Positions 50,184-62,042 are shown, counted from the stretch's first letter. The stretch: 64,000 nucleotides of DNA from Rhea pennata (GCF_028389875.1 NC_084664.1:121241466-121305465), one strand, 5' to 3'. Translations and numbers: made by a program. Notes: generated by a model from the sequence alone, not told the origin.

Positions 50184-50228
50184 ATCACAGAATCATAGTA
50201 TGGTAAGGTTTGAAAGGACCTCTGGATG
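50184..50228 (-). mobile_element. Terminal 45 bp of a CR1 element
   Basis: CACAGAATCATAGTATGGTA then AGGTTTGAAAGGACCTCTGGA is the antisense CR1 3' terminus. The remainder is absent, an extreme 5' truncation typical of CR1. Confidence 0.8.
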
Positions 50229-51740
50229 AATGCTGGATCTCAGCTATCACTGTTTGTTCAGTGTTTCTTGCAAAAAATGGAGTGGGTGGGGAAAGGTGGC
50301 TTCTTTTACAAGTATTTCTGAAACTTGTATTCTGGAACATGTGCCAAAACTTCTTCTGTACGCAGGACTTGCTTAGTACTCCTTGATTACGTTTCCTGTT
50401 ACAGAGCATGTTCAAGCATTGACAACTAGGTGTTGCAAGCTTCTTTTGCTCTAAGATCTCATGCAATAGACACAGATGGTCAGCTGCACCTGTCATGTCA
50501 GGTCACAACACAGAAAAGAAGCCGGAGAGCAATCTTTCACTCAGAAAGCATCTCTCCCAGACAGATTCACAATAAAATAAGCCCCAACAGGAAGAACATT
50601 GCTTGTCTGGAGTTGCAGGTTCTTCTACGTTGCACTGCTGTGATATGCCCCATGTCACATAAGGGCTCACTTAACAAAACTTTTAAAAGCTGACAGGTCT
50701 CTCTGCATGCAGTGCCCTGTGTAAGTTTTTGTTTCCAATTCAAACACGCAAAAATAAGTGATAATATATATAATATTCATTCTGTGACTCAGTTAAATGA
50801 ATGACTACTTTTTCTCCTCAGTAAAAAAAGATTCATGATTTTTGTGTTGAAAAGGCAAGAAAAAAAAACAGGCATGCCCCCTCTCCTCCAAATATTGTAT
50901 TGTATATTGTGGACTATCCAAACATTTGGGGGGGGATTTTGTTTGTTCCTATTGATGGTTATATGCTTTCTATTACTACATTTTGCTGAGGACAACAAGA
51001 GAGGTACTAGTACAAAAAGCAAAGTGTTATCCCATTTTGCTTATAGTTTTCACATTAAGTAATTTTGCAGTATCAGTCATGTGTTCTTAGTCCTATTCAC
51101 CTCAAACAGTTCTTCTCAAAGAAATACTGTTTGCAAAGTGAGGCAAATGTTTTGAAAATGCTTTATGATCATAAAAACGGGAGAAACTTTCAACAGAACT
51201 GTTTTTTCAAAGTCATAATATGGGCTTTGTCCCTTCATGTGACAGCACAGATAGGTAGTCTTCTGGGCTATCTTCTTGACCAAGTTAAAAGAATTGATGA
51301 AGGATCCACCAGTATCTGCCCACAGAATACCTCCTTAATCCTTATGTCTCAGCAACTTATCTGAAGTACTGAGACTTTAAAATCATCTGTGAATAAGCCA
51401 AAATTAAGAGCAATTACTACTCAGGAGAGGGAAGATTACTACTTTTAATTTTCTCATTTAAATATGTACATTCTTCCCAATTTGTCCTTACAGTCCAATT
51501 TCTAGAGGATCTGCTTTAATTGGCTTTTTAAAACTGTAATGTGTAACTTTTTAGCTTAGTGGAGCTGTCCTCAAATGACCGTGCAACATATTCAAGCTTT
51601 TACACATAAACCCACAGAACCTTAAAGTGGCCAAGGGTTTTCCATACTTTTTTCCACAATTTGCAGTTTGGTCCCTATTGGAGAAACAATCAAGGAAGGG
51701 CCTGCAACCTATCACCAAAACTCACCCTCAAATCATTTGC
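50229..51740. other. Flank of the CpG island
   Basis: No gene recognised. Composition changes from AT-rich to C-rich at about 51.74 kb. Confidence 0.45.
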
Positions 51741-52170
51741 AAGTACTTGTCCCTCCCTGCCCTCCCTTCCTTCCCCCCAGTTTCCTCACCGCACCTCTAT
51801 GCCTGTTGCACTGCTCCTACATCGCCCAGCAGCGGCTGTGGCGAGCCCCTGAATAGGCTGGGTCCCTACCACACAGCACCCATCCGCCAGGCCTGCAAGA
51901 AGCGGTGTTGCAGCCAAGCCGCAGGGCAAACGCCTGCCTGCCTGCCTGCGGCCCTGCGTCGCCCCGGCCGAGGGGCCGAGGCCGGGCCCACCCGGGCGCC
52001 GGCGGCCGAGCCAGCGCGGTGGGGAGGGGAGAGGAGATGGCGTTCACAGGAAAGCCCCGCGGCACGACGAGCCCCCGCTTCCACCGAGGGGCTGAGAGCC
52101 GGGGCCCGACACGGGCCAGCAGAGACGGAGAACGAGCGAGCCGCAAAGCCCCCCCGCCACTTCCACCTAC

Positions 52171-52250
52171 CCGGCTACTCCCTCACGCCCGGCACCGCCC
52201 CCGCCCTCTGCCCATTGGCTACCCAACCTCTCCTCAGAGCCGCGTGATTT
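52171..52250 (-). other. Possible first exon of the minus-strand gene
   Basis: A minus-strand donor-like GTAGGTGG lies at 52,170-52,163, directly left of the GC-box/CCAAT cluster. An untranslated first exon could end at 52,171. Transcription start is not visible from sequence and other donors are possible, so this is a weak placement. Confidence 0.2.
52195..52218. promoter_or_regulatory. GC box plus inverted CCAAT box
   Basis: CCCCCGCCCTCTG followed closely by CCCATTGGCT. On the minus strand these read AGCCAATGGG and a GGGCGGGG-type Sp1 site. Paired NF-Y and Sp1 sites are common in TATA-less and bidirectional promoters. Confidence 0.6.
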
Positions 52251-52333
52251 GCTCGGTGGGCCGTCAGTCAAGCGCCCCCGTGCCGTGCCATCCTTTCCTC
52301 GGGTACGAATGCTGTCGCGGGAGCTTTTCTAGT

Positions 52334-52364
52334 GCGTCATCTCGGTCGCCGCGATTACTTCCTG
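52334..52364. promoter_or_regulatory. CRE-like and ETS-like sites
   Basis: GCGTCAT at 52,334-52,340 resembles a half CRE/ATF site. ACTTCCTG at 52,357-52,364 contains the TTCC core of ETS/GABPA sites. Both are frequent in housekeeping CpG-island promoters. Function is inferred from motif and position only. Confidence 0.45.
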
Positions 52365-52379
52365 CGTAGGCAGAGCCAC

Positions 52380-52639
52380 TCTAGGCGCCTCTCTGTGGTA
52401 TCTAGCGTTCGTGGCGCGACTGTTCTAGGCGGCGGGAGCTCTCTCTGTGGCCCGCGGGGGCTGTCAGGCCGGCTGGCGGGCCAGCTCCCGGGGGCCGGGG
52501 CCGGGGCAGAGGGAGCCGGCCGGGCCGCCGCGGAGGGGCCGTCGGCGCCTCGCACGGAGCCCTCTTCGTCCCTGCGCCCCCGCGGCCCGGAGCGCCTGCC
52601 CCTCGGTGCCGCGGCCTGGCCCCGCCGGCGGCGGCGCAG
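52380..52639 (+). other. Probable untranslated exon 1 of the plus-strand gene
   Basis: The donor CAG/GTCAGT at 52,637-52,645 is the best plus-strand splice site in the island. The exon start is arbitrary, placed just downstream of the ETS-like site. Although one plus frame is open through here, the peptide is Gly/Ala/Arg/Pro-rich as expected of GC-rich DNA and I do not call it coding. A later donor-like site (AAAG/GTAGGA, about 52,919) is an alternative. Confidence 0.4.
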
Positions 52640-52646
52640 GTCAGTC

Positions 52647-52672
52647 GGGGTGGGGTGGGGTGGGGTAGGGGG
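52647..52672 (+). promoter_or_regulatory. G-quadruplex-prone G tract
   Basis: GGGGTGGGGTGGGGTGGGG followed by TAGGGGG gives five G runs separated by one or two bases, starting 8 bases after the putative exon 1 donor. Such tracts can fold into G-quadruplex DNA or RNA and are common just downstream of CpG-island promoters. Confidence 0.75.
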
Positions 52673-53814
52673 CGGCGCGGTGGGGCGCGGGCCCGGTGCG
52701 GGGCGCGGAGGCGCGCGCCTTGCCCGCGGCAGTGCGGCCGGAGCCCCGCGGCGGCTCCCCGCGAGAGGTGCCTTCCTGCCCCAGTTCGTAGAGGTCTGTA
52801 GTCCTCGCAGCGCCGTGTCTGGGCCCTGAGCTTCAGGGAACCCGCTGAGAGCGTGTCCGCTGCTGCGTACCTCCGTGTGTAAGCACTTTACAGCCTGCCA
52901 GCTAGGCCCGAAGGGAAAGGTAGGAAAGAATGGAGGCTTGTAAGGTGTTGAGTAGAGAGGAGAAGGCATAATATTTTTGCCGGAGGGGACTTTTTTCCTC
53001 TGAAATGTAAATCTGATGTCAGTTGAGAGAATGAAACATTTAAGGACTTTCAAAAGTCTGTTCTCAGTTCATAGATGCTGTCTGCTAAAGTTGACAGAGG
53101 CTCCATTCCACTTTCTCATAAGCCATTTTTTGCAGCTCTCAGGTGTGTTTAGTGGCAACATAATGGTTTGTCACGAACAAAGCTGGGATAGATTTAGTCT
53201 CAATGCCAGCTTATTTTGACAGAGGTGACTTCCACTAATGGTCACTACTAGAAAACATAGGATTGTGTATTTCTTTAAATCCAGAAATCATATTCCTGTA
53301 TCACCTTTCACCTCTCAGTGGGAGGGAATTGTGTATCAAGGTGAAAGATGAAATACAGCCAGCTTATAGTGAAGCTTGATTCAAAATACTTAGTTATCTA
53401 TTTGATTTTACTGAAACTTAGTGAATTCTGAACTGACTTAACTGCTGCTAAAGTGTTCACTTTAAGGCTAGTACTGCTTTTATTCTTCATCAAAGTGATT
53501 TCATCAGTCAGTGGTTTTTTTTTTTTCCTACTATTTCTTTCTTTATGCCTCCCTCTGTTTCTTTTCATTAGCATTTTCTTCTTCACTTCCTGGAAGGATT
53601 CATCGTCAATTTATCTACTGAAGTGATTAATAAGAAAATATTTAAAATGTCATTGCTGACTCAGGAATTAACATAACAAAAAGACTGTAAAAGGGAGTAG
53701 CAGAGTGAACACATCTGAATTCTTTTGTTTCAGTCTGTGCTCACACTACATGAAGTCATCAATTTCAGTTACTTGGTCTAGATTTAGTGAATTAGCTTCA
53801 CAATTATGCGAAGC

Positions 53815-53839
53815 TTTTTTTTTTTTTTTTTTTTTTTTT
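53815..53839. repeat. T run of 25
   Basis: Homopolymer 30 bases upstream of the candidate exon 2 acceptor; it may act as part of an extended pyrimidine tract or be a simple microsatellite. Confidence 0.9.
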
Positions 53840-53869
53840 AAAGGAAAACAAAGGCTTGTTTATCTGTAG

Positions 53870-54014
53870 AAATGGATAGACCAGTAGGCTTCGTGTAATG
53901 TCGAGAGTGTTGGACAGACTTGACGATAGTACTTTAATTCCTCTGCCAGAATTTACTATAGGAATAGAGAATCATGTCCGTCTCAGAACACCTGTTATTA
54001 TGACTAGTGCTCTT
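53870..54014 (+). CDS. Candidate start-codon exon of an unassigned plus-strand gene
   Basis: A pyrimidine-rich stretch and TATCTGTAG precede 53,870, and donor CTT/GTAAGA follows 54,014. An ATG at 53,898 opens exactly 39 codons to the donor (phase 0); the peptide begins MSRVLDRLDDSTLIPLPEF and ends VIMTSAL. Four CpGs survive in 145 bases of otherwise CpG-poor DNA, as coding constraint would produce. The start context GTAATGT is poor at -3 (G is acceptable) and +4. Reading past the donor stops after seven codons, as expected for intron. Distance from the island (about 1.2 kb) suits a first intron. I do not recognise the protein. An upstream short ATG frame exists in the same exon. Confidence 0.4.
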
Positions 54015-56962
54015 GTAAGAATATCTGCTTGGAATTAAAAAGTTATGTTGCTCATGTAGTTTGTCTTTAGAGAGACTACCTCACCATTTGTATCTTTGGT
54101 GTATATGAAGAAAAGTGTTTTGTGCTAGGTGTTACACTGCAAACAGGCTAGTTCAAACCTATTACAGTGTATTTCTTGTGAATCTAGTTTCAGTTCTTTT
54201 CTTCATACTTTCTGTGCATACTGTTAAAGAACTTATTTAGACTGTTGGAATTTTTCACAGTTGAAAGCGGTTTCTGTTAAGGGATGGCTTTGCGTCACCA
54301 TCCATGTTTTAGAGAACAATATGATAGTGTAGTAAGCTGTTGTAACATTTTTTTAAGTATTCTTCCAATTTTTTGATATTCTGTACATGGCGGTAATGTT
54401 TTATAAGGAATTTATCTTGTCTTTTGCATAAAGCAGATCTTACTGTCATTACTCAAAATTGTCAGAAGGTTGCCAGTCAGCCAGACTGCAGATTTTGTTA
54501 CTCAAAAAGCAGTATGAGATTTGGATTATTATTTTTGAAAACCTTTTCTTTGCTAGTGTTAGCTTACATATATGCACTTCAATTATCACAATGTTTGTAG
54601 CATGTGTCTAATATACAGAGGATAGTATTATAAATAAAATAGATGAAGGTTTTGCAACTATATTATATTTACATACTCCGTCATGGAAAGCATTCCATGC
54701 TTTCTTCCTGGGTTGTATTATGGGAAGACAAGAGTGAGTGTGTTTGGGAGTTCTTGTAGGTAACAATTTTTAATTATAAATCTATTTATAATATAAATTG
54801 TTTTATATTTTTTTTTACCTACAATTTTTAAGTAAAAAGTAGATACGTGTATATTGAATACAAAATGTATAAAAATGCATTAGTCTGGGAACAAAACAGC
54901 TGAAATAGCTTTTAGCTTAGACTTCTGCCTCGGTTTGGTAAGTCCTTTTCCTTCTAGGCCTGCTTAGGTTCAGTCTTGTGTTCTTGTTCATTGTTTTCAG
55001 AACAAGATGAAGGAAATGAATTCCTATTAAAACTTAAACTAAAACTTTTAATGTTGATATAATTGCCTAAATAATTAGAATTAGATGTTTCATTGAATGA
55101 GTGCCTAAGTTTCCTTTACTTCTGCTAGAAATGTTGCAAAACTATGGAGTAATAATGGTGAAATTGCACCTATCTGAATGAACTCATGCTCAAATCTCTC
55201 CAAATGCTCCTTAGGACTCTTAGAACAGCAGTACAAGCACATAAAATATCATCCTCTGAATTTATTTTTAAAAAAAGTTTAACCTCTCAAGTAGTAGGCA
55301 TTCAGATGCATTATAAACCCATTCACTGATTAAGAGACTGTCAGGTAGATGGGATGTCATGCCCCAGTTTATGCCGGTAGATTACTGAGGATTAAGTTAG
55401 ATACACCCAGTGTGAATTTGAAGATCAGAGGTTTATTAATAAAATAAGCAAAACTGATTCAAGTTAATCTCATCATTTAGGGAGAGAATTTTCTTTACAG
55501 GTGATGATTATTTAAAAATGCAAAAACTTTAATTTCTAGTTTTGTTGGATGATAATTCATGACTTAAATCAGGTGCTTTATTAGATTAGTATGTCTAGGT
55601 AAAAAATAATTTGGCCTGACATAGATACAACACTTCCAGTTACTGATCATTCTAAAGAGCTGTATGGTAGAGTGACTTGACTCCTTTCCTTTTGAGTGTC
55701 TAATATGTTTGCTTTTAAATTGAATGTTTTCAGATGAGAATGTTGTTTTTTTTTTTTTTAAGAATGCTGTGTATGTCCTTTTAGAAGAACTTCTTTTCCC
55801 AAGATTCTAGATATCACTTATTTTATTAGAGAAGGTAATGACCCACAGAGATATTATGATACATAACACCTATGATTTAGGATGTGTAGGAAGCAAATAT
55901 TCTTCCAATGGGCTAAATAAAACTCAATTAAAACCTGCAAGCAGGTATTATTATATAAAAATGTCAGTAGAAACTTCTTAGAATAGCATAGGAAAGGTAA
56001 TTTCTCTACTGTGATAGTTTTTGACACTGTTACTAATCCAAGGACCTCCACTTGTGCTCTGACATCAAATACTTTGGTGGAAGTCAAGAAAGATATTTGA
56101 TCTTTTGTATTTAATCCTTTAAGAGCTTATAGTCTTTTAAAGTGATGGCTTTGAAAATTGCTAAAGACTGCTACTCAGAGAATATTTAGGAAGGAAGGAA
56201 ATAAGTTTATGGCTATGTACTATCAATACTAAAAATATATATTGTAAAATAAATGACTCTTCAAAACATATTATAGAGGGGGTGCTATCTGGATCCTCTC
56301 TTAAGATGTATGTTGCAGTAGTAATCCAGGACATAACTACGTATCCAAACTCCCATCATATTCTTGCACCTGTAATTTTTGTGTTTATTCAGGGAGAATG
56401 CAATCAAAAAGATATAAGATGATTTGTATCCAGAAAACTTGTTTCCAGCTAACGCTAACTGGTAACGTTACACTAATGAACTTGCATCTATGCCTAGCTT
56501 GGAAGTGTGGTGTGCTCCAATAATAATAATAAAAAAAAATAGTGCTGTATTTAATAAGAAGTGACCTTCAGAGTCTGCCAATAAATTTATTCTGGATTAA
56601 CATCAGTGTAATTGGAGAGAGAAATTGATTATTTTACATTAGCTTTAGTTCTTGACTTCTGAAAATTTTTAGATATTTGATGCTCTTTGGGGAAGATTTT
56701 TTTTATTATTAAAGAAGTAGTATCTCGAAAGACTTAAAAGTCTTGAAAAAGTTCAGCAATTTCTCTCATCTGAATATTCCCTAGCAGAAGTTAGTGTGAC
56801 CTCATTCTTATTCAGGCAGTTATTGATATTAGTGTCTGCTTTCTCTAAGAACATAGTTTAAATATTAAACTTTCAGGACCACATCAGAAGTTTACAAAGA
56901 ATACACTGGTCCACAATTCATGATCATGATCCAAAGGGATGACCCTTTTATCACATAGAGGG
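54015..56962. other. Noncoding AT-rich DNA, T-rich on the plus strand
   Basis: No gene or named transposon recognised. Composition is consistent with intron of the inferred plus-strand gene. Confidence 0.5.
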
Positions 56963-56993
56963 AAAAAAAAAAAAAAAAAGGCGGGGGGGGGGG
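56963..56993. repeat. A run of 17 followed by G run of 11
   Basis: AAAA... then GGC, then eleven G. The adjacent purine homopolymers form a 31-base all-purine strand apart from one C, a possible triplex- or slippage-prone site and a likely sequencing trouble spot. Confidence 0.85.
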
Positions 56994-57248
56994 TACACCA
57001 CTGGGCAGTCATACACGCACTTTAGGAAATGTAGAGAAGGCAACCCTCCTTATCATTTCAGAAAGATCACAGAAAAGACCCCTTTTTCAATGAGCTTTGA
57101 GAGGCATATTTCTTTAAAGCAATTCACAACCAACTCCATCTTACAAATACTGAAAAACGTCCACTGATCTCTTAAATAAGAATGCCTAACTCTATACAAA
57201 TACATTAGCTTTATATATAGGTGTAATATATACTAAGCTGAACAACTC

Positions 57249-57265
57249 ATATATATATATATATA
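57249..57265. repeat. TA microsatellite
   Basis: ATATATATATATATATA, short. Confidence 0.85.
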
Positions 57266-59456
57266 AACAAAATACTAAAATGATATTTTTACTTCTGATA
57301 TGCACAGTTAGAAGATGATCATGGAGTCAGTTAATCATTTTTTCACTAGAATGCCCTAAAGTGTATTTCTCCCTAGTAAGGGCTACTTTCCAAATTTAAT
57401 CTTTTCAGGCACAACATTTGAGTTCACACTCACTTCTTAGAGCATGAATTATATAATCAAAGATATATTCAAGCAATCTTAGCTGCTCATAGAGACTCCA
57501 CTTTTAATTGATACAACTGCTCATGATTGAGGGAAAAAAAAATGGCAGGTATCTAACTTTTCACTTGCTTGTACAGAGTGAATTTAAAATTTTAACCTAA
57601 ATAGTGGAAGTTGAGTTTATTCCCACCTTCAGTCATACACAAAACTACTGTGTTACTGCTACAGTTATCAATGGCACACCCTTTCTGTTGAGATAGAATT
57701 TAAATTCTCTAAAATATGGTATATCTTGGAATGCAGGAGGCTTCTTCGGTATGGTGTTTTCAAGCAAGCTGCTTTTGGTGTTCAAGTTTTGTTTGTTTGG
57801 GTTTTTCCACACTCTCTCGCTCACTCTTGAACTTTTTCACGTAGACTAGTGAAGGGAAAAGAGAGGGTGTTATGGTACAACTTTGATTTTAACAAGATAA
57901 CATGCTCTTAATGACAGTTAGTCCACAGCACCCACTGTACTCTTCAAATAGCAAAGTTAAAAACAGTGAACAAAAAAAGATAATGTGTTCTACTAGAAAG
58001 CTGCGGATCTTACTCATGAGTCAGATTGTGCTGTATATGCACAGAGAAAGTAACAGCCTCTCTGGCCTGCCACTTCTCGAATGTGTTAAATGGCAGCAGT
58101 CATGTAGCAACTATTATATGCGACCTACATCTACAATTATTGTCAATTCATATCTGATCTTTGCAAAAATCTTTAGGAAAGGGAGGGCAGAAAGGAGGAT
58201 ATCTGTTTATAATGTACCTATCTCAGATGATTTTTTTTTGTTTGTTTTTTGTTTGTAGGTGAAATGTAGTCCACATACTAGGAAAATTGGAAATTTTCTC
58301 AGGTTGTTTTGAATGTATATTTTTTCAAAGGAAAGAATTCTAAAGATAAATAGGAAGAGAAATAAGTTGGAAGGAAAGAAGACAAATATGTGATACAGGA
58401 AGAGAAAGAAATTATGATAATGGATTTAGTCTGAGTAGGTCTGAGCTCTTCCTTCTTCCCCTGAGAGAAGGGACCTATGGAGGTTCATATTTACTGAATT
58501 CATACTGGTGTCTGCCTGGGGAAAACCCATCTAAAAATGATGTCTATACCACTGCTTATTTCCCATAATCTCCATGACTGCTAATATTCGCAGTAGGGTT
58601 AGGAAGGAAGGAAAATAACACAAGTTTAAAAAATCTAAGAAAACTAGGATACATTTGAAAATAATATTAGTTTTGTAAGCTGAGGAACTGACAGCAGATT
58701 TTACTGGAGGAGGCTGGCGTGGAGAAGGAGGCTTTTCCAGGAAAAAAAAATAATAAAGGGCCATGACATTGTTATGTTGCTTAACTAAATCAGGAATGGT
58801 CCTTGGAATTGCAGAGGGGCTGGTAGAACCTCAGTCAGTGTACTGCTCAGGCTGCATAGCGAGGAAATGATTATCCCTCTTCTAAGCTGCTGCTTATGTG
58901 CATGCAGCTGTACTAGTGGATTCTAAAATGCTAATGTATTTATAGCATTGAAGAGAATGTGGTGAAAGCATATCAGTCTTCTCTCTTATGTTAAAAGTTA
59001 CCATAATTACCAAGTAATAAAACTCTCAAGATTTGGGGACACCAAGCACATCTGATTTTCCCAACTTCCCTGTTAGTCACTGTGTAAGCTAAACATTTCA
59101 AAGTACAGTCATATCAAAGAGGTAAGACGGGAAGGAATCAAATAGTATTCATTGCTTAAACAGAGTAGCCTCTAACCAGTAAATCTGCATAAATGTTACA
59201 GTTGACTCATGCAAACAATTCCTCTTTTTTTTTTCACCATCAAAAGACTGTAAAAAGTTTCATTATTCAGTTATCCTTGCTCATTCAGCATGTCAGGCTT
59301 GAAGACTGTAAGAACAGTTGTGCTAGTCAAATGAAAAGCTCAGTTTTCTGTCTGTTTTGTCTGGTAGTAGATTTAAGAGTACAGTGGTGAGATTCAAAGG
59401 CAGCTAGTCTCATGACTACCATCATCCCACCTTTAATTCTTGACCCTAATGCTGTG

Positions 59457-59564
59457 GGGTTTTTTTTATTTGTTTTGGAGGTTTTTTTTTTTTGGGTTTT
59501 TTTTTTGTTGTTGTTGTTGTTTTGTTTTTTTTTTTTTTTGTTTGTTTGTTTGTTTTTTTTTTTT
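59457..59564. repeat. T/G-rich low-complexity tract
   Basis: About 108 bases of T runs interspersed with TTG and TTTG units (GTTGTTGTTGTTG, then GTTTGTTTGTTTG). Replication-slippage repeat; any open frame over it is meaningless. Confidence 0.9.
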
Positions 59565-61821
59565 GAACTAATTCTGCATAGGCCTTACCTGATGCTAGTC
59601 TGACCTGTTTCAGTGTAGTAGAGTTCCAGGAAAAACAAATAATTTTAAAAAGGTTTGCTTTCTGCCAGTATAACATAGTAAAGTAGTTTTAAAACAGTTC
59701 AGTGGAGGATCAAATGAGCATTGGAACCAGTTGAGAAAGGATGGGAATGCACAATTGAGGGGAGAGGAGGGAGTGACTATAGATGCTGGAAACTGTGTCA
59801 GCTTACTGAAGCCTAAAAACGAGACACATAGGTCAAGTATGCTGTTCTTTCTTTCCAGCAGGTGAGAATTCTTAATTATAATTAGATCTAATCATTCATA
59901 AGTTATATCATATAATATAAGGCCAAAACTTAAAAGTAATGGTAAACAGGCTCACCTTTTTCCTGATGCCAGGCCTTCTTGATTTTAACAAACCATAAAT
60001 ATATACTGTCTATTGCAGCATTGGTTTTGCAAACCAGTCCTTTTTTGTACTAATGTGGACAGAAGTTAATTACGAGTTAATGGTGCATTTAGGACAGATT
60101 TTGTCTTTCTCATTTAATAGATACTTTAAATAATTATGTTCCTACAATGCGGTACATGGATTAGCACTGTTACGCTGGTATATGGCTGAATACATGACTA
60201 TATGTATCTCTGTAAAAAGGAGGAAAGATAGAATAAAGTCTGGGCAGTGACTGTGTGTTTTACAAACGAGGAGTTCTGTCATCTGTGGTAAATTGCATCT
60301 GAGTATGTAGAAAAGGCATTGCTTCTGAATCCCTTCTGCATATCTTCTCAGTCTTCATCCTAATACCTCCATAGCTATTATGTGATCCATTCATATGGAT
60401 CAGACAAACACAGGCAGGACAACAGAGCTGTGAAATGGGAATTTAACTGAGTCACCTAACCTTTTTTGAGTTTGTATCAAGTTAAAGAAAGGTAAGGGGT
60501 GGCATAGAAAAAAACATAAATTTGACCATGTTTAACAAATAATGCTGTGTCAGGAACAGTGCCCTTATGACAGTAAACCCAAATATTAACATATGTTGCT
60601 AAGTGTAAGGCCAAATTTTCAGGTAAGTAGCAGTAACCAGAAAGTGAAGAGTTATGGCTATAGCTGCCTACTGCATTCTAACAACCTTGCTTTCATGCTG
60701 TCTTTGAACCATTCGAAAAGGAGCTGCGTACCTCTGCCACAGTGTGATGTTTCACCTACTTAACACAAAGGATGGCATATCTACGAAGCTTTACATCCTT
60801 TTCACTTTTTACAGATGCAATGCAGTATATAGTTTTAGTTATCTAGATATAATAATGGATAACTCACATCCTCATCGTGACCAGAATCCCTTCAAGTACA
60901 AGGATCTCCTTGTTATCTACCAATGGGATCTTCAACAGTTCAGTTCCCTGAGACCTACATTTGTAGCACGAGGGGTCTTGTATCTTTTTTTTGTGTGCTG
61001 CTTATACATATTGATACTGGTTTAATCAAGAGATGTTCCGCACACGGGGCTGGTCCTTCGTAGTTAACCCTCACAGTAACAGCTCTGCCAAACTACTCCA
61101 ACTGACCCCTCCATCACTTGGGTTGAGCAACAGTGAATGTAAGGCATGTCTCCAGATAATTCCCGTGAGATACTGCTAGTTTCAGAGAGAGTTAAGATTG
61201 TGTGGGTTTATATTTGGCTCTTCATCTTGGTGTTGGAGAGTTTTCTGAACCAGATATTTTGAAAAGCCTGAAGTTACCATGCAGATTGTCAATTTTTCTT
61301 ATTTATTTTCCTTTTTTTTTTCCCTTCTGGAGCTATTTAAAGGAACAGCAGCTTGCTTCGGTTTCGTACAGTTGGAAGTGAGAATTTGCAAGTAATACAG
61401 ACGTGTTCCATTACAGAGGAGTTTACAATTTGACTTTGATATGCTAAAGGATGATTTGAAGAAAAAAGGAAGATACAGTAAGAAAAGGAAATGGAGTATG
61501 AGAGAAAGGAAGAGTGATTGAACATAAGACTTCACTGCCTACTTCTCTTTCTAATTATTTTAATAATTTAAAATTAGGTCCACGTCCAAAAATTTAGTAG
61601 GATGATGTTATCTGTTCATGTTATACTGCAGGAAATACAACATTCACTTTTGTGATGTTAAATTTACAGCGACAAAAGCTTAAACTTGATGAGGTAATGT
61701 GTTAAATATCGGTTATGCAGCAATTAGGCAGTCAAATCTGTTTGTTTCAAATAGTCTGTCTTTAAAAAGTACTGACTGATCACAGATTTCTCTGAAGTCA
61801 AGGAAAGCTCTTAGTATTCAG

Positions 61822-62042
61822 AATATTTCTAATTCTGGCTGATAGTGGTCGTCTTTGCAAGCGTTCAAGAGAATGTATTATGCCGGATTTTCAGTTTCCA
61901 TCAAATACTGACAGAAGTGTTGCACAGTTTCTAATACGGCACTGCTTTTCTACTGCTCTTCACTGCTGTTTTATCAATTCTGGTCCTTCTGAGCTTATGG
62001 TGATTATGTCCCTTGAAGCCCTAATATTTTTGCCTCTCTTGG
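61822..62042 (+). CDS. Weak candidate internal exon
   Basis: The acceptor-like TTAGTATTCAG ends at 61,821 and the donor-like TTGG/GTATGG is at 62,043. The 221-base interval is open in one frame throughout (it contains LADSGRLCKRSRECI, then MPDFQFPSNTDRSVAQF, then SELMVIMSLEALIF). CpGs are unusually frequent for this region (GGTCGTC, AGCGTT, GCCGGA and ACGGCA). The pyrimidine tract before the acceptor is poor. Its phases do not join directly to either neighbouring candidate exon, so further exons would be needed. The peptide is not recognised. It could equally be a decayed repeat or chance. Confidence 0.2.

Larger units (their letters stand above)
51740..52850. promoter_or_regulatory. CpG island, probable bidirectional promoter
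   Basis: About 1.1 kb, very GC-rich and packed with CpGs, surrounded by AT-rich CpG-poor DNA. It is the only such island in the window and contains no clear TATA box. Elements seen: a GC box (CCCCCGCCCTCTG, 52,195-52,207), an inverted CCAAT box (ATTGG, 52,214-52,218) and a CRE-like GCGTCAT (52,334-52,340). There is also an ETS-like ACTTCCTG (52,357-52,364) and a plus-strand donor at 52,640. The base-composition change from mostly A-rich on the left to mostly T-rich on the right supports transcription leaving in both directions. Long open frames here come from the scarcity of AT-rich stop codons and are not taken as genes. Confidence 0.85.
56994..61821. other. Noncoding AT-rich DNA, T-rich on the plus strand
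   Basis: No confident gene. Several short frames with acceptor-like sites were inspected (see rejected items). It includes the TA microsatellite and the T/G-rich low-complexity tract listed separately. Confidence 0.45.

Noticed and set aside
51627..52247. 206-codon open frame across the CpG island, plus strand
   Set aside because: It begins in ordinary flank and runs through GC-rich DNA where stop codons are rare; composition is Pro/Ala/Arg-rich and no domain is seen. Overlapping long frames exist on both strands.
52332..52829. 165-codon plus-strand frame in the island
   Set aside because: Gly/Ala/Arg-rich, crosses a strong splice donor at 52,640 and the G-run tract, so it is more likely untranslated exon plus intron.
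52355..53053. 232-codon minus-strand frame through the island
   Set aside because: Same GC-driven effect; it runs across the putative plus-strand promoter and donor and has no recognisable domain.
57902..58258. 118-codon plus-strand frame
   Set aside because: No domain, ends in a T/G homopolymer region, and composition matches the surrounding noncoding DNA.
59193..59390. Plus-strand frame with acceptor-like CTCATTCAG
   Set aside because: Competing donor-like sites, short frame and no recognisable peptide; indistinguishable from chance.
60815..61025. Plus-strand frame after a good acceptor (CACTTTTTACAG), peptide including DNSHPHRDQNPFKYKDLL
   Set aside because: No consensus donor follows inside the open frame and the end of the frame is a T-rich low-complexity stretch. 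It could be a last exon, but no homologue is recognised.
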